Of a stretch of DNA of 41,801 nucleotides, positions 32,098-39,368 are shown in pieces. The stretch spans positions 1 through 41,801 of the forward strand of contig JAHHRH010000010.1 in NCBI GenBank assembly GCA_020025915.1, given 5' to 3'. Each line of letters starts with the position of its first letter. Position 1 is the stretch's first letter. The position numbers and the translations under genes were made by a program. The notes beneath the pieces are model-generated. The model saw only the letters and a program-made list of their open reading frames with translations, did no database searches and had not been told where the DNA came from. Source of the DNA: Sutterella sp. (lineage in GTDB: Bacteria; Pseudomonadota; Gammaproteobacteria; Burkholderiales; Burkholderiaceae_F).

Positions 32098-32518
32098 GTA
32101 CGCTCCGGAGCTTCCCGTAGAGCCTCGGCTTGAGGAACGCTCTCTCGACTGGCGGTCGATTATCGCAGGAGCAAAACTCACAGGTCCCTTACGTAATCTC
32201 GCGACAACTGCTCAAGTGATTGAGTTAACAGAGCGACATGTGAAATTACGTTTAAGCGTGGCAGCCTTTGCTACAGAAAGCAGTCGTCAACTATTGACGG
32301 AGGCTTTGTCGGCCTATTTTGGCCACCACTGTTTGGTGGAATTTGAGGTTGGGCACGTGACGGGTAATACCGTTGCAGATACTGAAGAGAAAGAGCGCCA
32401 AGAAGCACGTCGACAGTTGATTGAAGGTTTTCGTAATGATCCCTTTGTTCGACAGGTGCAGGCTCTCTTTCATGGTACGATTGATGAAATGTCCGTTAAG
32501 CCTCGTGAAGATGACTAA
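32048..32518 (+). CDS. dnaX: Tau-specific C-terminal part of DnaX, +1 frame
   Basis: About 155 codons in the +1 frame relative to dnaX. The product, from GENLPPVEYAPELP onward, has the features of tau domains IV-V (LDWRSIIAGAKLTGPLRNLA, VELTERHVKLRLS, FGHHCLVEFEVGHVTG, NDPFVRQVQALFHGTI, SVKP), which bind DnaB helicase and the polymerase. It has no plausible start of its own: TTG 32054 and ATG 32057 lie inside the overlap without a ribosome site. It must be joined to the zero frame by a shift in the 50-base overlap, for example at CCG CCC TGG (32068-32076). No stop or decay is seen through the whole domain. Confidence 0.88.
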   Translation, partial: RRLMTIPRPGENLPPVEYAPELPVEPRLEERSLDWRSIIAGAKLTGPLRNLATTAQVIELTERHVKLRLSVAAFATESSRQLLTEALSAYFGHHCLVEFEVGHVTGNTVADTEEKERQEARRQLIEGFRNDPFVRQVQALFHGTIDEMSVKPREDD

Positions 32519-32552
32519 CGGCTAAAGAACTATTTAACTAAAGGAAAATACA

Positions 32553-32879
32553 ATGCGCGGATTCGGCGGTAATATGGGCGGATTGATGGCCCAGGCTCAG
32601 AAGATGCAGGCCAAACTTGCCAAGGTTCAGGAAGAAATCGCAGCCATGGAAATGGATGGCGAAGCTGCCAATGGTGCTGTCAAGGTGCGTATTAATGGTA
32701 AGCACAAGTGCTTGCGCGTTTCGATCGCCCCGTCTGTTGTGACGCCAGATGATGTCGAAATGCTCGAAGATTTGATTCAGCTTGCTTTCAATGACGCCAC
32801 TAATCGTCTTGACGAAGAATCGGAAGTTCGTATGCGTAAGGAAGTGCCACTTCCTCCGGGTATGAAGTTGCCGTTCTAA
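32553..32879 (+). CDS. ybaB: Nucleoid-associated protein YbaB/EbfC
   Basis: A 108-residue DNA-binding dimer of the YbaB family. Met-rich N-terminal helix (LMAQAQKMQAKLAKVQEEIAAM), central beta strands (GAVKVRINGKHKCLRVSIAP) and the C-terminal helix (EDLIQLAFNDATNRLDEE) fit the family; length matches. AAAGGAAAA precedes the ATG. Its place after dnaX is standard; the usual next gene recR is displaced by a modD-like gene. Confidence 0.96.
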   Translation: MRGFGGNMGGLMAQAQKMQAKLAKVQEEIAAMEMDGEAANGAVKVRINGKHKCLRVSIAPSVVTPDDVEMLEDLIQLAFNDATNRLDEESEVRMRKEVPLPPGMKLPF

Positions 32880-32900
32880 TCTGAACGATAGCGCTTCTTG

Positions 32901-32940
32901 AAGCCGTCGATGCCGAAAGGATCGGCGGCTTTGTCTATTT
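32901..32940 (+). terminator. Terminator-like hairpin after ybaB
   Basis: An 11-bp stem with one wobble (32901-32911 with 32921-32931) is followed by TGTCTATTTT. It may reduce transcription into the modD-like gene. Confidence 0.6.
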
Positions 32941-32951
32941 TGGAGACCATC

Positions 32952-33788
32952 ATGATTCGTATTTCACAAGCGTTTATTGATAGTTTGCTCGAAAGCGACT
33001 GGCAACTTCACGATCCTACGACCGAAGGTATGGGGATTGGTGACGAACCAGCAATCCTTACGGCATGGTCGAAAGCCGATGGGGTTGTGGCTGGCGTTGA
33101 AATTGCCGCGCGCTTATTTGAGGCTGTCGGTTTAAAGCCTGAATGCTTGGCTCGCGACGGTGACGTAGTGGCTAAAGGCATGCCGATTCTAAGGGTGGCC
33201 GGGCGAGCTGAGGCGCTTCATGTGGTCTATAAAGAAGCACAATGCGTGATGGAATACGCTAGCGGCATTGCACGACGCACCCGACAGATGTGTGAGGCAG
33301 CGCAGGCTGTCAATCCACAGATTCAAGTCGCAGGCACCCGTAAACACTTTCCTGGCGCTAAAACGATTTCGCTTTGTGGCTTCTTGGCTGGCGGCGGTAT
33401 TGTGCATCGCGCAGGGCTTTCAGACTCCATTTTGGTTTTTGATCAACATCGTGACTTAACGAGCGATCCAGAGGCTGCTGTGAAGCGTTTGATTCAAGTA
33501 GAACCAGAACGCAAGATCGCTGTTGAGGTGGATTCGCCTGAAGATGGTTTGAAATGGGCGAAGATGGGTGTACACATTATTCAGTGTGAACGATTTACAC
33601 CAGAAGTCATGAAGGCATTTTCAGAGCAACTTCATGAAGTCGCACCAGGGACGATTATCAATGCGGCTGGCGGCGTCAATGCGGAGAATGCGGCTGCCTA
33701 TGCGGAAGCTGGGGTAGACGTGCTTGTCACCTCATGGCCTTATTTTGGAAAGCCCGCCGATATCAAGATGCAATTTACGCGTGGGTAA
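32952..33788 (+). CDS. modD: ModD-like nicotinate-nucleotide pyrophosphorylase family protein
   Basis: A 278-residue protein of the quinolinate phosphoribosyltransferase fold. The stretch AGTRKHFPGAKTISLCGFLAGGGIVHRAGLSDSILVFDQHRDL is closer to ModD (TRKxFPGTKxLxxKAxxAGGGxxHRxGLSDSILVFxQHR) than to NadC, which has RKTxPGLRxxEKYAV and a KxNH motif. ModD genes usually sit in molybdate transport operons and their role is poorly known. No mod gene is near. GGAG lies six nt before ATG 32952; upstream ORF extension overlaps the terminator. NadC function cannot be ruled out. Confidence 0.72.
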   Translation: MIRISQAFIDSLLESDWQLHDPTTEGMGIGDEPAILTAWSKADGVVAGVEIAARLFEAVGLKPECLARDGDVVAKGMPILRVAGRAEALHVVYKEAQCVMEYASGIARRTRQMCEAAQAVNPQIQVAGTRKHFPGAKTISLCGFLAGGGIVHRAGLSDSILVFDQHRDLTSDPEAAVKRLIQVEPERKIAVEVDSPEDGLKWAKMGVHIIQCERFTPEVMKAFSEQLHEVAPGTIINAAGGVNAENAAAYAEAGVDVLVTSWPYFGKPADIKMQFTRG

Positions 33789-33792
33789 AGGT

Positions 33793-34413
33793 ATGAGTAT
33801 TCGGCTCTCTCCAGCTATTTTGGATCTCATTGAAGCCTTAAAAAAATTGCCTGGGTTTGGACCTCGTTCGGCTCAACGTGCAGCCTTTCATCTGCTTCAA
33901 AACCGAGACGGGGCTCTTGATGCGTTAGGAGAAGCGCTCTCAAAAGTCCGAGGCGGTGTCACACGATGCAAGTTGTGTAACACATTTACCGAGGGAGATA
34001 TTTGCCCAGTATGTCTTGATGAAGGTCGCGATCCAGGGTTGCTTTGTGTCGTCGAAAGTGCGGCTGACCAAATGGCCTTAGATTCTTCGTTGGCATGGCC
34101 AGGCTTTTATTTCGTATTGATGGGGCGTTTAAGTCCTGTGACAGGCGTGGGACCGGGTGACATCGGTGTTGATCAATTAATGAAGCGTATCAGCGTTGCT
34201 GTCGAAGAAGGGATCTTGCGTGAAGTGGTGATCGCAATGAGTTACACCCCTGAGGGCGATGCGACGGCTTACTATTTGATTGAAGCCTTAAAAAAGCGTT
34301 GGCCGCAGTTACGTGTGACCCGTTTGGCACGAGGGTTGCCCGCGGGCATCGAAATTGAATATACCGATCTGAGTACGATTGCTAATGCGGTTTACTCAAG
34401 ACGAGATGCATAG
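33793..34413 (+). CDS. recR: Recombination protein RecR
   Basis: A 206-residue recombination mediator that works with RecFO to load RecA at gaps. It shows the helix-hairpin-helix LKKLPGFGPRSAQRAAFHLL, the zinc finger Cys59, Cys62, Cys71, Cys74 (CKLCNTFTEGDICPVC), the Toprim domain (LCVVESAADQMALD, YFVLMGRLSPVTGVGPGDIG) and the C-terminal TRLARGLPAGIEIEYTD. ATG 33793 follows the modD-like stop by four nt, so the two are coupled. Confidence 0.97.
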   Translation: MSIRLSPAILDLIEALKKLPGFGPRSAQRAAFHLLQNRDGALDALGEALSKVRGGVTRCKLCNTFTEGDICPVCLDEGRDPGLLCVVESAADQMALDSSLAWPGFYFVLMGRLSPVTGVGPGDIGVDQLMKRISVAVEEGILREVVIAMSYTPEGDATAYYLIEALKKRWPQLRVTRLARGLPAGIEIEYTDLSTIANAVYSRRDA

Positions 34414-34440
34414 CAACACAATGCTCGCTATGCTGTGAAG

Positions 34441-34470
34441 GCCGTGTGGTAATTGGCACACGGCTTCTTC
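34441..34470 (+). terminator. Terminator after recR
   Basis: An 8-bp stem (34441-34448 with 34457-34464) is followed by a short T-rich tract. Confidence 0.55.
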
Positions 34471-34511
34471 TGTAAAAAAGCAAGATTTTAGATTTAGACA
34501 AAGGGAACATC

Positions 34512-35102
34512 ATGGATAAAGCACATGTCAAGACAGCACTTTGTGATGCGCATGCCGCACTCGAAGCTCTGATGCAAAATGACAAGACGCTCGATGCCAT
34601 TGTAGAGGCCGCACAGTTGATGGCAAAAGCTGTTCAAGCTGATGGTAAGGTGATGAGTTGCGGCAATGGCGGTAGTCTTTGTGATGCCATGCATTTTGCT
34701 GAAGAAATGACAGGGCGCTATCGTAGCGATCGTCGTCCCTATGCTGCTTTAGCGATTTCTGATGTTTCACACATGGCTTGTGTTGGTAATGACTATGGGT
34801 ATGAAGAGGTGTTCTCTCGCTATGTTCAGGCGCATGGTCATAAGAATGATGTGTTGCTTGCGATTACAACCTCGGGCACAAGCAAGAATATTGTGAAGGC
34901 TGCCCAGGTGGCACGAGAAAAAGGTGTCAAGGTGGTTGCCTTGACGGGGAGAGATCAGACGCCGATTACGGAACTTGCTGATGTCTCGATCGTGACGCCA
35001 GCAGGTTGTTGGGCTGACCGTGTGCAAGAGCTACATATCAAGTGCATTCATATTCTGATTGAGTTAATCGAAAGAGAGCTTGATCCACAAAACTACGCAT
35101 AA
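34512..35102 (+). CDS. gmhA: Phosphoheptose isomerase
   Basis: A 196-residue SIS-domain enzyme that turns sedoheptulose 7-phosphate into D-glycero-D-manno-heptose 7-phosphate, the first step to the LPS core heptose. Seen: KVMSCGNGGSLCDAMHFAEEMTGRY (zinc ligands His61 and Glu65), ALAISDVSHMACVGNDYGYEEVFSRYVQ, TTSGTSKNIVKAA and the C-terminal DRVQELHIKCIHILIELIE (Gln and His ligands). These blocks are of the E. coli GmhA subtype, not the GmhA/DiaA-like form (AGNGGSAADAQHIAGE) found in Burkholderia. AAAGGGAAC precedes the ATG. Confidence 0.95.
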   Translation: MDKAHVKTALCDAHAALEALMQNDKTLDAIVEAAQLMAKAVQADGKVMSCGNGGSLCDAMHFAEEMTGRYRSDRRPYAALAISDVSHMACVGNDYGYEEVFSRYVQAHGHKNDVLLAITTSGTSKNIVKAAQVAREKGVKVVALTGRDQTPITELADVSIVTPAGCWADRVQELHIKCIHILIELIERELDPQNYA

Positions 35103-35123
35103 GCTTGAAGGTTTTTAGCCTCT

Positions 35124-35240
35124 CTTAACGGCACAGAGCCGTAAGGGTTTGCTAAACTAACGGAACATTCACCAATGATGATGCATTGGTGCCCGAATTC
35201 TTAAAAAAACGTCCGGTGAGCGTGGTCTGACCGGACGTTT
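35124..35240. other. Three hairpins between gmhA and greA
   Basis: A stem with one bulge (35124-35132 with 35138-35145) may be the gmhA terminator. A second (CACCAATG/CATTGGTG, about 35170-35191) follows. The third is an 11-bp stem (35207-35217 with 35230-35240) with seven T residues only on the minus-strand side, so it is a good terminator for leftward transcription, antisense to greA. No gene lies in this gap. Confidence 0.6.
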
Positions 35241-35263
35241 CCATTCATTTAGAGTACAAAAAA

Positions 35264-35746
35264 ATGATGTCGACCCGTATTCCCATTACGACCCGTGGCG
35301 CTGAAAAGCTCAAGGCCGAACTTGAATATTTGAAGAAGACGGCTCGCCCGAACGTTGTGGCGGCGATTGCAGAAGCCCGTGAAAAGGGTGACTTGTCTGA
35401 AAACGCTGAGTATGATGCCGCTCGCGAAGAACAGAGCCACATCGAAGGTCGTATTGCTGAACTTGAAGGTAAGATTCCTGCCCTTCAGATCATCGACCCC
35501 AAGAGTGTAGATGCTGGCGAACGTATTGTGTTTGGTGCAACGGTTGGTCTTTATGACGAAGATGACGATATCAGTGTGACGTATCAGATCGTTGGTGACG
35601 ATGAGGCTGATATCAAGGAAAACCGTATTTCTGTGTCTTCTCCGATCGCTCGAGCTTTGATTGGGAAGTTTGAAGGCGATAGCGTTCAGTTCATGGCACC
35701 TAAGGGTTTGGTGTCCTACGAAATTGAATCGGTTGAATATATCTAA
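35264..35746 (+). CDS. greA: Transcript cleavage factor GreA
   Basis: A 160-residue factor that rescues backtracked RNA polymerase. N-terminal coiled coil (GAEKLKAELEYLKKTARPNVVAAI) with the acidic tip GDLSENAEYDAAREEQ, then the FKBP-like C-terminal domain (VFGATVGLYDEDD, YQIVGDDEADIKENRISVSSPIARALIGK). Length matches E. coli (158). Two ATGs in tandem (35264, 35267) are possible starts; no strong ribosome site. Confidence 0.97.
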   Translation: MMSTRIPITTRGAEKLKAELEYLKKTARPNVVAAIAEAREKGDLSENAEYDAAREEQSHIEGRIAELEGKIPALQIIDPKSVDAGERIVFGATVGLYDEDDDISVTYQIVGDDEADIKENRISVSSPIARALIGKFEGDSVQFMAPKGLVSYEIESVEYI

Positions 35747-35770
35747 CCGTTTGTCGCTGCAAGATATAAA

Positions 35771-35808
35771 AAAGCGCAACTCCTGGTTAAGGGTTGCGCT
35801 CTTTTTTC
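35771..35808. terminator. Bidirectional terminator, greA / yhbY
   Basis: An 8-bp stem (35773-35780 with 35793-35800) has six T residues after it and an A run before it, serving convergent greA and yhbY. Confidence 0.9.
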
Positions 35809-35844
35809 CAAACTTGTCGTGAGATAAGTTCGGATCTTCAGAGG

Positions 35845-36369
35845 TTAAGAACGGGCGCCAGCAGCCTTTTTCGTGACTCGCTTGGACTTCGGGCGAGCAC
35901 GACGCGGGGCCGGTTCGACCTTCTTCTTTTTCTCACCAGGCTTCTTAGAAGCAATCTTCTTGGCTGGAACGCTAACCTTCAATGGGGTACGCTTGGTCGT
36001 CTTGGTTTGTTCTTTCTTGCCGGCTACCGAAGCAGTCTGCATGGAGAGAATCGCTACACGAGCAGCTTCGTCAGCATTCTGACGATCGCTTTCTTCAGCT
36101 GGACGCCAGAAGATCAGAAGCTTACCAATCATCTGAACGCGAGCGGCGCCAAGCTTTTCGGCGACTTCTGCGTAGATGGTTTCACGTTCTTCACGGTCAT
36201 CGGTAGGGACGCGAACCTTGATGAGTTCATGAGCGGTCAAGGCACGATCGATTTCGTGCATAACAGCATTGGTAAGACCATTGGCGCCAAGTAAGACGAC
36301 AGGGTCAATGTGGTGGGCCTGAGAACGAAGGGCCAGGCGCGCGTCGCGCGCGAGAATAATTTCTTTCAT
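35845..36369 (-). CDS. yhbY: YhbY CRM-domain RNA-binding protein with basic tail
   Basis: A 174-residue protein. Residues 1 to about 95 form a CRM domain (LRSQAHHIDPVVLLGANGLTNAVMHEIDRALTAHELIKVRV and the KLIFWRP end), which binds pre-50S ribosome particles in E. coli. Canonical YhbY is only about 97 residues; here a Lys/Arg/Pro-rich, probably disordered tail of about 80 residues follows. ATG 36369 is chosen for AAGA six nt upstream and the family start; ATG 36387 would add six residues. Divergent from rlmE, as in many proteobacteria. Confidence 0.9.
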   Translation of the reverse strand: MKEIILARDARLALRSQAHHIDPVVLLGANGLTNAVMHEIDRALTAHELIKVRVPTDDREERETIYAEVAEKLGAARVQMIGKLLIFWRPAEESDRQNADEAARVAILSMQTASVAGKKEQTKTTKRTPLKVSVPAKKIASKKPGEKKKKVEPAPRRARPKSKRVTKKAAGARS

Positions 36370-36445
36370 AATAATTCTTTGAGCCATTGCGGCGTTTCAT
36401 TGTGAAACGCGAGACGCAAAGGCATAAACAGTTGTCTGGGGAACT

Positions 36446-37099
36446 ATGCCGGTAGCAACAAAAAAATTGCGGTCAAACCGCGCCTGGATCGAACGTCATA
36501 TTAATGATCCGTTCGTGAAGCGTTCCAGGGCCGAAGGGTATCGAGCCCGTTCGGTATACAAACTGACTGAACTCGATGATCGTGAACATCTGCTTCGTCG
36601 TGGCATGACCGTGGTTGAACTCGGTGCTGCGCCGGGAAGCTGGACTCAGATTGTCCGCGAACGTCTTTCGGATCGTGAGGGCAATGTCCAGGGCCGCATC
36701 ATCGCCATGGATATTTTGCCGATGGATCCCATCGACGGCGTTACCTTCCTGCAGGGAGACTTCCGTGAACAGGAAATCGCCGACAAGTTATCAGAAATTC
36801 TTGACGGAAACAAGGTGGATTTGGTTTTAAGTGATATGGCACCAAATCTTTCTGGTATTGCGGCGGCCGATGCGGCACGTTCACTCCTCTTAAATGAGCT
36901 TGCGCACGAATTCTGTCTCGAGCATTTGAAGCCTAATGGCGTCTTCGTAACCAAGGCTTTCCAAGGCTCTGGTTTCTCGCAGTTTGTCGAGGCGCTTAAA
37001 AAGACGTTTAAGAAGGTCTACTCCCGTAAGCCTGCCGCTTCTCGCGATTCGTCCGCAGAAGTGTATTTGGTCGCTCGTGAATTGAAGGCGCCGAAATAA
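36446..37099 (+). CDS. rlmE: 23S rRNA 2'-O-methyltransferase RlmE
   Basis: A 217-residue SAM methyltransferase (RrmJ/FtsJ) that methylates U2552 of 23S rRNA. Lys39 (YRARSVYKL), the SAM motif ELGAAPGSW (58-66), the catalytic Asp in VLSDMAPNLSG, Lys in VTKAFQG and Glu in SSAEVYLVAREL form the K-D-K-E tetrad. GGGGAA precedes the ATG. It is the usual partner upstream of ftsH. Confidence 0.97.
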   Translation: MPVATKKLRSNRAWIERHINDPFVKRSRAEGYRARSVYKLTELDDREHLLRRGMTVVELGAAPGSWTQIVRERLSDREGNVQGRIIAMDILPMDPIDGVTFLQGDFREQEIADKLSEILDGNKVDLVLSDMAPNLSGIAAADAARSLLLNELAHEFCLEHLKPNGVFVTKAFQGSGFSQFVEALKKTFKKVYSRKPAASRDSSAEVYLVARELKAPK

Positions 37100-37264
37100 A
37101 CAGTCACTATTTTGTAAGTGCTAAACGAAACCAAGCTCGATAAAAGGGCTTGGAGTATGTCAAACTGACGATATATAACGGCTAAAATATGGTCATTGTT
37201 GTTCGTCATGCTAGCGGTTGACGCAGCGATTTCGAACTATGTTCTTATAGCAATAAAAAAATAA

Positions 37265-37304
37265 GAGTCGAGCGACGCTTTTGTCGCTTGGACTCGCCCG
37301 GAGA
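37265..37304 (+). promoter_or_regulatory. Hairpin and ribosome site before ftsH
   Basis: A 12-bp stem (37265-37276 with 37283-37295, one bulged G) ends five bases before GGAGA (37300-37304), which is eight nt from the TTG at 37312. It may modulate initiation. The rest of 37100-37264 has no gene. Confidence 0.55.
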
Positions 37305-37311
37305 AACTGCT

Positions 37312-39297
37312 TTGGATAATAAAATTTTTGGTCGCATTGCCATATGGGCTTTAGTGGGTTTGGTACTGTTTACGATTTTCCGTCAGTACGAAGATACCTA
37401 TCAGCCCAAGCAGGATGTGATGAGCTACACACAGTTCATGGAGGACGCTAAGGCGGGTAAGATCCGTCGAGTGGATATCCAGGGCCGTACGTTGGTCATC
37501 ACGCCTCAGACTGGTGAAGAGTTCAAGCTCACGAATCCTGGCGACTTATGGATGGTGGATGAGCTTCGTAAGAATAATGTTCAGATCTACGGCAAGGCCG
37601 AAGAAGAGCCTTCTATTTTGACGTCGATCTTCATTTCTTGGTTCCCAATGATCCTCCTTATCGGCGTTTGGATTTTCTTCATGCGTCGTATGCAAGGTGG
37701 CGGTGGCGGCGGTGGTGCCTTTAGTTTCGGTAAGTCGAAGGCTCGTATGCTGGACGAAGAAAGCAATAAGGTTCGTTTCCGTGACGTGGCTGGTTGCGAA
37801 GAAGCCAAGGAAGACGTTCAGGAAGTGGTTGACTTTTTACGTGAACCGAAGCGCTTCCAGCGTCTTGGTGGTCGTATTCCGCGTGGTCTGCTTTTAGTTG
37901 GACCTCCGGGGACGGGTAAGACGTTGTTGGCTAAGGCCATTGCTGGTGAAGCGGGTGTGCCCTTCTTCACGATTTCGGGGTCAGACTTCGTCGAAATGTT
38001 CGTTGGTGTTGGTGCTGCACGTGTTCGCGATATGTTTGAAACGGCTAAGAAGAATGAACCTTGCATCATCTTCATTGATGAAATTGATGCGGTTGGTCGT
38101 CAGCGTGGTGCTGGTCTTGGTGGCGGCAATGACGAACGTGAACAGACCTTGAATCAGATGCTTGTCGAAATGGACGGCTTTGATTCTGGGGCTAATGTGA
38201 TCGTGATTGCTGCAACGAACCGTCCGGACGTCTTAGATCCGGCCTTGCTCCGCCCGGGGCGCTTTGACCGTCAGGTGGTCGTGCCATTGCCAGATATCCG
38301 TGGTCGTGACCACATTCTTAACGTTCATATGCGCAAAATCCCTGTCGGTAAGGATATTGACAGTATGGTGATTGCCCGTGGTACGCCTGGCTTCTCAGGT
38401 GCTGACCTTGCTAACTTGGTCAACGAAGCTGCGCTCTTTGCTGCACGTCGTAATGCACGTGTGGTTGAAATGTGTGACTTTGAAAACGCCAAGGATAAGA
38501 TCATGATGGGTGCTGAACGTCGTGCCATGGTTATGAGCGAAGACGAACGTCGCAATACGGCTTATCACGAATCGGGTCATGCTTTGGTGGCGCGCTTGTT
38601 GCCTAAGTCCGATCCTGTTCATAAGGTGACGATTGTGCCGCGCGGTCGTGCTTTAGGTTTGACGATGCAGTTGCCTAAGGAAGATCGTTATGCTTATGAC
38701 CGTCAGTATTTGTTGACGCGTTTGGCTATCCTCTTTGGTGGTCGTATTGCTGAAGAGGTCTTCATGAACCAGATGACGACGGGTGCTTCGAATGATTTCG
38801 AACGCGCGACGCAGATGGCTCGCGATATGGTCATGCGTTACGGCATGAGCGAAAAGCTCGGTCCTATGGTCTACGCTGAAAATGAAGGCGAAGTCTTCTT
38901 GGGTCGTTCGGTGACGAAGACGACCAACATCTCTGAAAAGACGATGCAGGAAGTCGACGCTGAAGTTCGCCGTATCATCGATGAGCAGTATGCACTTGCT
39001 CGTCGGTTGATTGAAGAAAATCGTGACAAGATGGAAGCGATGACAAAGGCGCTTCTTGAATGGGAAACGATCGACTCCGATCAGATTGACGACATTATGG
39101 AAGGTCGTGAACCGCGTCCGCCTAAGTCGACGAAGTCTGCTGAAAAGGCTTCTGAAGTGAAGCCTCAGGAAGCTAAGCCGACGCCTTCGGACAACTCATC
39201 CGAAGCTCAGACGACGTCTGACGCGGCTCAGGTAGAGAAGGATGAAACGCGTGATGTGACCGATCAGGCTGATGAGTTTGATCGCCGAAACGAATAA
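37312..39297 (+). CDS. ftsH: ATP-dependent membrane zinc protease FtsH
   Basis: A 661-residue AAA+ protease that degrades LpxC, sigma-32 and damaged membrane proteins. Two N-terminal membrane helices flank a periplasmic domain (residues about 6-22 and 105-123), then a Gly-rich stretch, Walker A GPPGTGKT, Walker B CIIFIDEIDAVG, the SRH (TNRPDVLDPALLRPGRFDR), and the zinc site HESGH at 419-423. The C-terminal 60 residues are a charged low-complexity tail. TTG 37312 is chosen as start because GGAGA lies at the right distance and the protein then begins MDNKIFGRIAIWALVG as in related FtsH; a TTG at 37288 adds eight residues inside the hairpin. Confidence 0.97.
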   Translation: MDNKIFGRIAIWALVGLVLFTIFRQYEDTYQPKQDVMSYTQFMEDAKAGKIRRVDIQGRTLVITPQTGEEFKLTNPGDLWMVDELRKNNVQIYGKAEEEPSILTSIFISWFPMILLIGVWIFFMRRMQGGGGGGGAFSFGKSKARMLDEESNKVRFRDVAGCEEAKEDVQEVVDFLREPKRFQRLGGRIPRGLLLVGPPGTGKTLLAKAIAGEAGVPFFTISGSDFVEMFVGVGAARVRDMFETAKKNEPCIIFIDEIDAVGRQRGAGLGGGNDEREQTLNQMLVEMDGFDSGANVIVIAATNRPDVLDPALLRPGRFDRQVVVPLPDIRGRDHILNVHMRKIPVGKDIDSMVIARGTPGFSGADLANLVNEAALFAARRNARVVEMCDFENAKDKIMMGAERRAMVMSEDERRNTAYHESGHALVARLLPKSDPVHKVTIVPRGRALGLTMQLPKEDRYAYDRQYLLTRLAILFGGRIAEEVFMNQMTTGASNDFERATQMARDMVMRYGMSEKLGPMVYAENEGEVFLGRSVTKTTNISEKTMQEVDAEVRRIIDEQYALARRLIEENRDKMEAMTKALLEWETIDSDQIDDIMEGREPRPPKSTKSAEKASEVKPQEAKPTPSDNSSEAQTTSDAAQVEKDETRDVTDQADEFDRRNE

Positions 39298-39314
39298 CGC
39301 CGTCGATACAAACT

Positions 39315-39347
39315 GGCTGCAGGGTTTTAGGGCTCTGCAGCCTTTTT
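39315..39347 (+). terminator. Terminator after ftsH
   Basis: An 8-bp GC stem (39315-39322 with 39335-39342) is followed by five T residues. folP begins 22 bases later. Confidence 0.8.
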
Positions 39348-39368
39348 CGCTTATTGAAAAGAGAAAAC

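Noticed and set aside
32054..32518. A separate small gene after dnaX
   Set aside because: Its product is the tau C-terminal domain, its start has no ribosome site, and it overlaps dnaX; it is better read as the shifted part of dnaX.
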